Shown here: positions 1-5,904 of the stretch, one piece after another
Numbering within the stretch: the first letter of the stretch is position 1
Layout of the letters: each line of letters begins with the position of its first letter
Source: JBOGWY01 sp050694015
GTDB lineage: Bacteria; Actinomycetota; CADDZG01; WHSQ01
Assembly: GCA_050694015.1 (NCBI GenBank)
Contig: JBOGWY010000313.1
Location: forward strand, 1-9,378
DNA: 9,378 nt
Direction: 5' to 3'
Notes under the pieces: generated by a model
Seen by the model: the letters and a program-made list of their open reading frames with translations, nothing else
Database searches by the model: none
What the model was told of the DNA's origin: nothing
Position numbers and translations under genes: made by a program

Positions 1-712
1 CCCCACCGACGCACGCCACGACTACGGCCGGAAGAGAACCCTCGGCCGCTAAGAACTGCTCGCGCGCCTCGTCGCCGATGACCGACTGCAATGAAGCAAC
101 CAGCTCCGGGTAGGGATGGGGACCGACGACCGACCCGATCACGTAATGGGTCGTCTCCACGTTCGTCACCCAATCGCGCAGCGCCTCGTTGATCGCATCC
201 TTGAGGGTCGCCGAGCCGGCCTCCACCGGCACGACCTCTGCTCCGAGCATCTCCATCCGCACCACGTTCAGGTGCTGTCGCCCGACATCCGTGGCGCCCA
301 TATAGACGACACAAGGAAGACCGAAGTAGGCGGCTGCGGTGGCGGTCGCGACCCCATGCTGGCCGGCCCCCGTCTCGGCGATCACGCGGGTCTTCCCCAT
401 GTTCTTCGCGAGTAGGACCTGCCCCATCGTGTTGTTGATCTTGTGCGCACCGGTGTGGGCGAGGTCTTCACGCTTCAGGTAGATACGGGCCCCGATCTCC
501 TCGGCCAGGCGATCGGCTCGATACAGAGGGGTCGGACGACCGACGACGTCTCGCAGCAACGCATCGAGCTCGGATCGGAACGCGGCGTCGCCGCGTGCGG
601 TCTCCCACGCCCGCTCGAGCTCCTCGAGTGCTCCCATCAATGCTTCGGGTACGTAACGACCGCCGAACTCTCCGAAACGCCCGCGCGCGTCGGGAACCTG
701 AGGCATTTTCAT
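1..712 (-). CDS. trpB: Tryptophan synthase beta subunit, 3' end outside window
   Basis: TrpB joins indole and L-serine to give L-tryptophan, using pyridoxal phosphate (PLP), in the cytoplasmic alpha2-beta2 complex with TrpA. I translated 237 codons with no break; roughly 160 C-terminal residues lie beyond position 1. Visible family motifs are the N-terminal GRFGEFGGRYVPE (about residues 11-23), the PLP site HTGAHKINN with Lys91, and ETGAGQHGVATA with Glu113, which matches the catalytic glutamate of the Salmonella enzyme. GSVVGPHPYPE (193-203) is also typical. The start chosen is the ATG at 712, whose ATGA overlaps the trpC stop; an ATG two codons later (706) is the alternative. It follows trpC directly, with no trpF between, and trpA would be expected next. 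I am very sure of the identity. Confidence 0.97.
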   Translation of the reverse strand, partial: MKMPQVPDARGRFGEFGGRYVPEALMGALEELERAWETARGDAAFRSELDALLRDVVGRPTPLYRADRLAEEIGARIYLKREDLAHTGAHKINNTMGQVLLAKNMGKTRVIAETGAGQHGVATATAAAYFGLPCVVYMGATDVGRQHLNVVRMEMLGAEVVPVEAGSATLKDAINEALRDWVTNVETTHYVIGSVVGPHPYPELVASLQSVIGDEAREQFLAAEGSLPAVVVACVGG

Positions 713-1479
713 CGGCCGAGTAGCTCCCGCAACTTGGCCGTCGCGTCCGGAGCGGTCACCAAGCTCTCCCCTACCAGCACTGCGTGCGCGCCCATCGCTC
801 CGAGTTGCTCTACCTCCCCCCGCGTCGACACACCGGATAGCGCGACGACGACCTTCCCCTTCGGGATCAGAGGAGCGAGCTTCGCCGTGCGCTCGGGATC
901 GACCTCGAACGTCTCCAGGTCGCGGTGGTTGATCCCGATCACTTCCGCGCCCGCACCCAGAGCACGCTCCAGATCGGCTTCGTCATATATCTCGACGAGG
1001 GCGTCCATCCCCACCGCGGCCGTCGTCTTCACCAGCCGCTCGAACTCGGCCCCCAGAGCACGGACGATCAGCAGGATCGCGTCGGCCCCCTCGGCACGCG
1101 ACTCCAACACCTGGAACTCATCGAGGATGAAGTCCTTGCGAAGCACCGGAAGGCCCGCTCCGCGCGCGGCGCGTAGGTCGTCGAGAGAACCCTCGAATCG
1201 CTCGGGAATGGTTAGGACCGAGATGGCCGCGGCGCCCCCCTCGGCGTAGGAACGGGCGACGGAGGCCGCGTCCAAGCCGAGATCCAGCGGTCCCTTCGAT
1301 GGCGATGCGCGCTTTATCTCCGCGACGATCGCGACCTCGCCCCCGGTGAGTGCCGCTTCGAAGCCTCGCGGTGCCTCCTGCGCCGCGATGCGCTGCTCGA
1401 GCATGTCGTCGCTGATCACGGCGCGCGCTTCCCTTATGCGATCACGCGTGGAGGCCAGGAGATCGCTCAGATAGGACAT
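709..1479 (-). CDS. trpC: Indole-3-glycerol phosphate synthase with two unusual substitutions
   Basis: TrpC closes the indole ring, converting CdRP to indole-3-glycerol phosphate, on a (beta/alpha)8 barrel in the cytoplasm. At 256 residues it has the usual length of a monofunctional enzyme. Most catalytic residues are present: Glu54 and Lys56 in AEIKRASPSKG, Lys115 in VLRKDF, Glu163 in LVEIYD and Asn184 in GINHRDL. Their numbers match E. coli TrpC almost one to one. Two places are odd. The motif usually read as ESGI/V is LSGV here (Leu214, codon CTA), and SVLTE/D reads SVLTI (Ile91, codon ATT). The ATG lies 9 nt after the lipoprotein stop; an AAGG that overlaps that TAA stop serves as a likely ribosome binding site. 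The 3' end overlaps trpB by 4 nt. The identity is certain; full activity is not. Confidence 0.96.
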   Translation of the reverse strand: MSYLSDLLASTRDRIREARAVISDDMLEQRIAAQEAPRGFEAALTGGEVAIVAEIKRASPSKGPLDLGLDAASVARSYAEGGAAAISVLTIPERFEGSLDDLRAARGAGLPVLRKDFILDEFQVLESRAEGADAILLIVRALGAEFERLVKTTAAVGMDALVEIYDEADLERALGAGAEVIGINHRDLETFEVDPERTAKLAPLIPKGKVVVALSGVSTRGEVEQLGAMGAHAVLVGESLVTAPDATAKLRELLGR

Positions 1480-1488
1480 GCAACGACC

Positions 1489-2232
1489 TTAATCGCCGGC
1501 GCCCAGCAAGAATTCGAATAGCGACCGGCCCATCACGTCCGTGTCGCCTTCGATCAACGTGTGCCGGAACCCCCTTTGCGAGAAGGGATCGCCGGACAAG
1601 CGAGCCGCAACACACTCCTCAAAAGGAGTCAGCTCGAAGGATGTGGTCGCGCACGAGCCGGCCGCACGTATCTGCCCGCTCTCGCGAGCACCCGTCCGGA
1701 TCGAGAGCACGGATGGGTCCAGGCCCTGCTCTTCGAAGAACGACGCGAGGCCGATGCTGCCCCGGGCGTCGGCCCCCTCGGCCCCGAGTGCGGCAAACGC
1801 GATGGCGTGATCCGGTTCGGCCACGTTGATCGCGCGCGCGAGCTCGAGGAAAAGCCCGATCTCGGTGCCGGTGTGGACCCTCTCGCCGAGCGTGTCGTAA
1901 GCGACGGTGACGACCACCTGCGGGGCATCGCCGTTCGGGGGGACCGCGATCACGTTGCTCGACTGCACCTGGTTGCCCACCGGGATCGCGTCGAGCACCG
2001 GCGAATAGCCGGCGAGCTGGAGATGACCGAGGATGTAGGTCGCGGCGGCAAGCTCCTGCTGCGAACCCGGGGGCCGGCTCGGAAGATCGACGTCGAACTG
2101 CTCCGCGTGCCGTTGCACGAGCGTGTAATCGATCTCCCCCCGACCGGTGGGGGCCGCGCCCGGCTCGCCCGAGCCACTATCACCCGCGCACGCCGCCAGG
2201 AAGACAAGGATGGCGAGGAACAAACATCGCAT
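1489..2232 (-). CDS. Lipoprotein resembling a degenerate M28-family peptidase
   Basis: The protein is 247 residues long. It opens with Met-Arg-Cys, a hydrophobic stretch (about 4-14) and the lipobox LAAC with Cys15, so it is probably lipid-anchored outside the membrane; a low-complexity Gly/Ser/Pro linker (about 16-32) follows. The body recalls M28 zinc aminopeptidases: RPPGSQQE (53-60), SSNVIAV (91-97), a strand ending VAYDT (110-114), LFLELARAI (127-135) and FAALGAEGADARGS (146-159). Key metal residues seem lost. The His of the family's GHxD-like motif is Ala111 (Asp113 remains), the bridging Asp of the GANDN-like motif is not seen, and the Glu-Glu pair is Glu152-Gly153. RHT at 223-225 may keep the last His. 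I infer a non-catalytic or altered relative; substrate unknown. The ATG has AGGTG 5 nt upstream. It leads trpC by 9 nt, so it probably shares that transcript. Confidence 0.8.
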   Translation of the reverse strand: MRCLFLAILVFLAACAGDSGSGEPGAAPTGRGEIDYTLVQRHAEQFDVDLPSRPPGSQQELAAATYILGHLQLAGYSPVLDAIPVGNQVQSSNVIAVPPNGDAPQVVVTVAYDTLGERVHTGTEIGLFLELARAINVAEPDHAIAFAALGAEGADARGSIGLASFFEEQGLDPSVLSIRTGARESGQIRAAGSCATTSFELTPFEECVAARLSGDPFSQRGFRHTLIEGDTDVMGRSLFEFLLGAGD

Positions 2233-2255
2233 CGGTGCACCTAGTATCTGACGCG
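2233..2255. promoter_or_regulatory. Divergent intergenic spacer with candidate leaderless promoter
   Basis: This 23-nt spacer separates two divergent starts. On the plus strand TAGTAT (2242-2247) fits a -10 box of the TANNNT type and ends 8 nt before the ATG at 2256, with no Shine-Dalgarno, as expected for a leaderless transcript. No clear -35 hexamer is visible. On the minus strand AGGTG (2242-2238) is a good Shine-Dalgarno for the lipoprotein gene. A minus-strand GATACT (2248-2243) could be a -10 box, but it would start RNA downstream of that Shine-Dalgarno, so a promoter further inside the plus-strand gene, or read-through from trpE, is as likely. The promoter call is an inference. Confidence 0.35.
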
Positions 2256-2522
2256 ATGACCTCGGGCGAGAATCCGATCGCGTGGCCGGCCCTCGAGGAA
2301 GGCACGACGATCCGATCGGCGGACGGCGCCGAGCTCGGCAAAGTGATCGACGTCGTCGCCGATCTCCAGAAAGACATCTTCTCCGGGATAACGTTCCGTT
2401 CGAGCCCGCTCGAGAGCCGCGTCTTCGTCCCTGCAGACCAGATCGGACGGCTCACGTCACACGAGGTAACGCTGACGATCACCGCCGCAGAAGCGGCCGA
2501 CCTGAGCCCCTACGAGGCCTGA
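2256..2522 (+). CDS. Small PRC-barrel-like (DUF2171-like) protein
   Basis: This is the only plus-strand gene, giving 88 residues from the ATG at 2256. It has no signal peptide or membrane segment, so it is probably cytoplasmic. The pattern EEGTTIRSADGAELGKVIDV (14-33), then a short turn with FSGITFRS (42-49), RVFVPADQIGRL (55-66) and HEVTLTITAAEAADL (69-83), is the strand order of PRC-barrel/DUF2171 proteins. In these, a 'set parameter, keep distance, residues VPAD' core recurs. PRC-barrel domains occur in RNA-processing and photosynthetic reaction-centre proteins and in many small proteins of unknown role, so no function can be given here. A GTG at 2235 in frame would add 7 residues but lies in the divergent spacer, and neither start has a Shine-Dalgarno. 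The gene converges on trpE with touching stop codons. The family assignment rests on eye alone. Confidence 0.75.
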   Translation: MTSGENPIAWPALEEGTTIRSADGAELGKVIDVVADLQKDIFSGITFRSSPLESRVFVPADQIGRLTSHEVTLTITAAEAADLSPYEA

Positions 2523-4019
2523 TCACCTACGGGCCGAATTCGCAGCGGCAACGGCCCTTAGGGCCGCTTCGACCTTTCGTCTCGTCTCCATGACCTCGTA
2601 GTCGGGCTCGGAGTCGGCGACGATGCCCGCCCCCGCCTGCACGTAAGCCTTACCTCCGCTCGCGACGATCGTGCGGATCGTTATGCAGGTGTCGAGGTTG
2701 CCGGAGAAATCGAAGTAACCCACCACGCCGCCGTAGGGGCCGCGCCGCGTTGCCTCGAGCGAATCGATGATCTCCATCGCCCGCACCTTGGGCGCGCCGG
2801 TGAGGGTGCCGGCGGGGAACGATGCGGTGAAAGCATCGAACGCCGACTTGTCAGATCGCAGCTTGCCGCTGACGTGAGAAACGATGTGCATCACGTGCGA
2901 GTAGCGCTCGATCACCATCAGCTCGTCGACCTTGACTGAGCCGTATTCCGCGACGCGACCGACGTCGTTGCGTCCAAGATCAACCAGCATCACGTGCTCG
3001 GCTCGCTCCTTCTCGTCGTGCAGGAATGCTTCCTCCACCGCGTGGTCTTCGGCCTCCGTCGCTCCTCGGTGACGGGTTCCGGCGATGGGCCGCATCTCGA
3101 CCCGGTCTCCTGCAACGCGGATCTGCGACTCGGGAGAAGAACCGGCTATCTCGAGGCCATCGGTTTGTCCGTCACCCCCGAGTCGGAAGAAGTACATGTA
3201 CGGGCTGGGGTTCATCGTGCGCAGCGCGCGGTAAGCATCGAACGTGTTGCCCTTCAGATCGGTCTCGAAGCGGCGTGAGGGCACGATCTGGAACGCATCT
3301 CCGGCGTAGATGTGCTCCCTGCATCGCTCTACCCATGCGGCATAGGTGGCGTCGTCAACCGGTGACGAGTGAGGCGGCAGCTCATCGGTCACGATCTCGA
3401 AGGCGGGGACCTCCAGGGACCCTTGGAGACCCTCGATTACCGCGTCGCATCGCTGCATCGCATCGTCGTAGGCGGCAACGGGATCCTTCGGGCGCGCCAC
3501 GTTCGTGATCGCGAACGCTCGCTGCGTGAAATGGTCGAAGACAACGAAGGTTCTCGTCAACAGCAGCGCCAGATCGGGCAACCGAAGATCGTCTGGTGGA
3601 GGCGCGGGCAGATCCTCCAGCTCCCGAACGCAGTCGTATCCGATGTAGCCCACTGCACCTCCGTGCAGAGGCGGAAGCCCTTCGATCCGCGGCGAGCTAC
3701 ACGCGTCCAGGAGACGGCGGACGTAGGCGAGCGGTGGCTCGCCGTCGTCCGGCGAGACCGGTGGCGTCCCCGTCACCTCGACGCGTGAGCCCCATGCCTT
3801 GACCGAGGCGAACGCGTCACCGCCGAGGAAGGAATGGCGCGCCCACCTCTCGCCGCCTTCGACGCTTTCGAGGAGGAACCCGTCGGGGGCCGGGGCCAGC
3901 TTCAAGAACGCACCGACCGGCGTCTGCGTGTCGGCCAGGACCTCGCGCCATACCGGGACGACCGAATGCGTCCGGCACAGCTCCTCGAAGGTACGCCTGT
4001 CGGGCTTATGAGTGCCCAC
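2523..4019 (-). CDS. trpE: Anthranilate synthase component I
   Basis: TrpE converts chorismate to anthranilate, the committed step to tryptophan, with ammonia supplied by a TrpG glutaminase that is not in this window. At 498 residues it has the typical length and no TrpG fusion. The N-terminal half carries the LLES element (49-52), which in the family helps form the tryptophan feedback site, so feedback inhibition is likely. The chorismate-binding domain (about 225-490) shows PIAGTRHRG (311-319), DLGRNDVGR (347-355), HVMHIVSHVSG, GTLTGAPKVRAMEII (404-418), PYGGVVGYF and AGAGIVADSEPDYE (462-475). His317 stands where Pro or Arg is more usual, a tolerable change. The start is a GTG with AGGA 4 nt upstream, 6 nt after the hisI stop, which points to co-transcription with the his genes. 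Its stop touches the stop of the convergent PRC-barrel gene. Confidence 0.97.
   Translation of the reverse strand: MGTHKPDRRTFEELCRTHSVVPVWREVLADTQTPVGAFLKLAPAPDGFLLESVEGGERWARHSFLGGDAFASVKAWGSRVEVTGTPPVSPDDGEPPLAYVRRLLDACSSPRIEGLPPLHGGAVGYIGYDCVRELEDLPAPPPDDLRLPDLALLLTRTFVVFDHFTQRAFAITNVARPKDPVAAYDDAMQRCDAVIEGLQGSLEVPAFEIVTDELPPHSSPVDDATYAAWVERCREHIYAGDAFQIVPSRRFETDLKGNTFDAYRALRTMNPSPYMYFFRLGGDGQTDGLEIAGSSPESQIRVAGDRVEMRPIAGTRHRGATEAEDHAVEEAFLHDEKERAEHVMLVDLGRNDVGRVAEYGSVKVDELMVIERYSHVMHIVSHVSGKLRSDKSAFDAFTASFPAGTLTGAPKVRAMEIIDSLEATRRGPYGGVVGYFDFSGNLDTCITIRTIVASGGKAYVQAGAGIVADSEPDYEVMETRRKVEAALRAVAAANSARR
2552..2566. terminator. GC-rich hairpin after the PRC gene, inside the trpE 3' end
   Basis: A perfect 6-bp inverted repeat, CGGCCC-TTA-GGGCCG, lies 29 nt past the plus-strand stop and within the last codons of trpE. 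No T-run follows on either strand, so it is not a classical intrinsic terminator; U-less terminators are reported in actinobacteria. A second GGGCCG at 2531-2536 could pair with the same CGGCCC arm, giving an alternative fold. In a GC-rich coding region such a repeat may be chance. Confidence 0.2.
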
Positions 4020-4025
4020 GTCGTC

Positions 4026-4343
4026 CTACTCGAAGGATCGGTAGAAGCAGGAGCGCTCGCCGGTATGGCACGCAGGCCCCGCCGGATGGACCCGCATCAG
4101 CAGGGTGTCCGCATCACAGTCGTAGCGGACCTCCACGACCTTCTGGATGTTGCCCGAGGTCGCACCCTTGTTCCAGTACTCCTGTCGCGACCGGCTCCAG
4201 AACCAAGTGGTCTTGGTCTCCATCGTGCGACGAACGGCTTCGGCATCGACCCATGCCAGCATCAGGACCTCGTCGGTTTCGGCGTCCTGAACGATGGCGG
4301 GAGCGAGACCACGATCGTCGTAGACGATCTCCTCGGGTTGCAT
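4026..4343 (-). CDS. hisI: Phosphoribosyl-AMP cyclohydrolase, monofunctional
   Basis: HisI opens the adenine ring of phosphoribosyl-AMP, the third step of histidine synthesis, as a zinc- and magnesium-dependent cytoplasmic dimer. The 105 residues hold only the cyclohydrolase domain, with no fused HisE pyrophosphatase. The metal residues are intact: Asp75, Asp77 and Asp79 around Cys76 in YDCDAD, then Cys92 and Cys99 in ACHTGERSCF. GLAPAIVQD (12-20) and NKGATSGNIQ (58-67) are also typical. The ATG at 4343 is the only usable start in frame, since the frame is closed by a stop 13 codons upstream; the ribosome binding site is weak. Unlike most junctions here there is a 36-nt gap after hisF, and a short reading frame in another phase lies in it. 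The N terminus is a few residues shorter than in many relatives. The identity is very sure. Confidence 0.96.
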   Translation of the reverse strand: MQPEEIVYDDRGLAPAIVQDAETDEVLMLAWVDAEAVRRTMETKTTWFWSRSRQEYWNKGATSGNIQKVVEVRYDCDADTLLMRVHPAGPACHTGERSCFYRSFE

Positions 4344-4347
4344 CGCC

Positions 4348-4383
4348 TTACGGTGCGAGATCTTCGGGGAAAAACGTCGTCAT
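4348..4383 (-). other. 11-codon minigene at the hisF/hisI junction
   Basis: An ATG (4383-4381) overlaps the hisF stop as ATGA and reads 11 residues, MTTFFPEDLAP, to a TAA that ends 4 nt before the hisI ATG. It could pass ribosomes from hisF to hisI by coupling. Alternatively it may be the old hisI start, now out of frame by one nucleotide. Nothing shows that the peptide itself has a role. Confidence 0.3.
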
Positions 4384-5153
4384 GGGCGCCGAATCCTAAC
4401 GGGGAGGCCGCGCGCGATCATCACTCGCTTCGCATCGTCGATCGAGAACGCGCCGAAGTGGAACACCGATGCTGCCAGGGCGGCCTCGGCTCCGCCGCCC
4501 TCCGGGTCCACCGCATCGGCCAGATGAGCGGGAGTGCCCGCTCCGCCCGACGCGATGACCGGCACGGGAACGCTTCCCGAAACGGCCGCGGTCAGCTCCA
4601 GGTCGTAACCCTCGGTCGTCCCGTCCCTGTCCATCGAGGTCAGCAGGATCTCGCCGGCTCCGAGCTCACACACACGCTCGGCCCACGTGCGTGCATCGAG
4701 TCCGGTCGGCGTGCGCCCTCCGTGTGTGAACACCTCCCACGATGCACCTTGCCATCGCGCATCGATCGCGACCACGATCGCCTGCGACCCGAAGGTATCG
4801 GACGCGGCCTTCACGACCTGTGGGTCTTCGACCGCGGCCGTATTGATCGCGACCTTGTCGGCACCGGCCCTTAGGAGACGGGTGACGTCCTGCACCGAAC
4901 GAACGCCGCCGCCGATCGTCAAAGGGATGAACACGGACTCCGCAGTGCGCGTCGCGATGTCCAGGATGATGTCGCGGCCCTCGGCCGACGCGGTGATGTC
5001 GAGGAAGACGATCTCGTCGCCCCCCTCGCGCTCGTAGCGCGCCGCGAGATCGACAGGATCACCGGCGTCGCGCAGGTCCACGAACCTCACGCCTTTGACG
5101 ACCCGGCCGCGGTCAACGTCGAGACATGGGATGACTCTCTTGGCGACGGGCAG
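4380..5153 (-). CDS. hisF: Imidazole glycerol phosphate synthase cyclase subunit
   Basis: HisF takes PRFAR and the ammonia delivered by HisH to make imidazole glycerol phosphate plus AICAR. It is a (beta/alpha)8 barrel, 257 residues from the chosen start. Both catalytic aspartates are present: Asp12 in IPCLDVDRGRVVKG and Asp131 in VVAIDARW. LTIGGGVRS (78-86), INTAAVEDP (103-111), TSMDRDGTTEGYD (172-184) and IASGGAGT (200-207) form the phosphate and substrate sites. No ATG, GTG or TTG lies at the expected start. The codon at 5153 is CTG, giving M-P-V-A-K-R-V, which aligns with the actinobacterial MSVAVRV beginning, and GGAGG stands 9 nt before it. A TTG at 5189 would add 12 residues inside hisA and is less likely. 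There is a 4-nt gap after hisA, and the stop opens the ATGA of the following minigene. Confidence 0.95.
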   Translation of the reverse strand: MPVAKRVIPCLDVDRGRVVKGVRFVDLRDAGDPVDLAARYEREGGDEIVFLDITASAEGRDIILDIATRTAESVFIPLTIGGGVRSVQDVTRLLRAGADKVAINTAAVEDPQVVKAASDTFGSQAIVVAIDARWQGASWEVFTHGGRTPTGLDARTWAERVCELGAGEILLTSMDRDGTTEGYDLELTAAVSGSVPVPVIASGGAGTPAHLADAVDPEGGGAEAALAASVFHFGAFSIDDAKRVMIARGLPVRIRRP

Positions 5154-5157
5154 CGGC

Positions 5158-5904
5158 TCAATCCTCCGGATCGATGGAGTCCGCGGCAAGGTTGGCCTCG
5201 CCGACCGTGAACTTCCCCTCGTACAGAGCTCGTCCCACGATCGCGCCGGCCACACCAGAGCTCCGCAGGGCCGCCACGGAACGAAGCTCGCCGAGGGTCC
5301 CTATCCCGCCCGACGCGATGACCGGCACGGAGACCAGCTCTGCGACATCACGGATCCCATCCAGGTTCGGCCCCGCCATCGTGCCGTCGCGCCCAACGTC
5401 CGTATAGATAAAGAGAGAGACCCCGGCGGCCTCGAAGGAGCGGACCGCGTCTTCCAGGGGCACACCACTGCCTACCGTCCATCCGTGCGAGGCAAGCTCC
5501 CCCGCGCGGACGTCGAGCGACACCGCGATCCGTTCTCCGTAGCGCGCGCACGCCCTGGCCATCTCCTCGGGGTCTTCCAGGGCGACCGTCCCGAGCACTG
5601 CGCGGCTCGCGCCGGCCGCGATGATCTCCTCGACATCCTCGAGCGACCTCACTCCGCCTCCCGCTTGAACCGGGCAGGACGAATTCCGTATCGCGTCCAG
5701 AACCAGCTCGCGGTTCGCCGCCTGCCCCGTCTTGGCGCCGTCGAGATCGACGATGTGCAACCGTCGTGCACCGGCCTTGCAGAACCCGATCGCAACCTGC
5801 ACGGGGTCGTCCGAGTAGACCGTCTCGGTCCCGAAGCGTCCTTGCAGGAGCCGCACGCAGCGACCGTCGGAGATGTCGACCGCGGGGAACACCATGAAGC
5901 TCAT
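5158..5904 (-). CDS. hisA: ProFAR isomerase HisA (PriA-like dual role possible)
   Basis: HisA performs the Amadori rearrangement of ProFAR to PRFAR, the fourth histidine step, on a (beta/alpha)8 barrel. The 248 residues hold the acid/base pair Asp10 (FPAVDISDG) and Asp131 (VSLDVRAGE), the phosphate sites QAGGGVRS (80-87) and IASGGIGT (196-203), and YTDVGRDGTMAGPNL (167-181). In actinobacteria that lack trpF the homologue PriA also isomerises phosphoribosylanthranilate. Here the segment that in mycobacterial PriA reads R-G-W is H-G-W (140-142), and the first phosphate loop is AGGGVRS rather than SGGIRD, so it looks more like ordinary HisA. Dual activity cannot be read from the sequence. The start is the ATG of an ATGA overlap with hisH; a second ATG three codons later is possible. 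The HisA identity is very sure. Confidence 0.95.
   Translation of the reverse strand: MSFMVFPAVDISDGRCVRLLQGRFGTETVYSDDPVQVAIGFCKAGARRLHIVDLDGAKTGQAANRELVLDAIRNSSCPVQAGGGVRSLEDVEEIIAAGASRAVLGTVALEDPEEMARACARYGERIAVSLDVRAGELASHGWTVGSGVPLEDAVRSFEAAGVSLFIYTDVGRDGTMAGPNLDGIRDVAELVSVPVIASGGIGTLGELRSVAALRSSGVAGAIVGRALYEGKFTVGEANLAADSIDPED
5163..5167 (-). promoter_or_regulatory. Shine-Dalgarno deciding the hisF CTG start
   Basis: On the minus strand GGAGG lies in the last codons of hisA, followed by 9 nt (ATTGAGCCG) and then the CTG at 5153. It is one of the strongest ribosome binding sites in the window and supports the rare CTG as start rather than a TTG further upstream. The TTG inside TTGA at the hisA stop is out of frame with hisF. 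Confidence 0.55.

Noticed and set aside
443..1249. Plus-strand open frame of 268 codons opposite trpB and trpC
   Set aside because: Ser/Arg-rich shadow; both minus-strand genes carry all main motifs.
2235..2255. GTG at 2235 as start of the PRC-barrel-like gene
   Set aside because: It would place seven residues in the divergent control spacer and has no Shine-Dalgarno; the ATG at 2256 fits the candidate leaderless promoter better.
3834..4874. Long plus-strand open frame of 346 codons opposite trpE, hisI and hisF
   Set aside because: It runs antisense across three clearly identified genes, its translation resembles no family, and long antisense frames are expected at this GC content.
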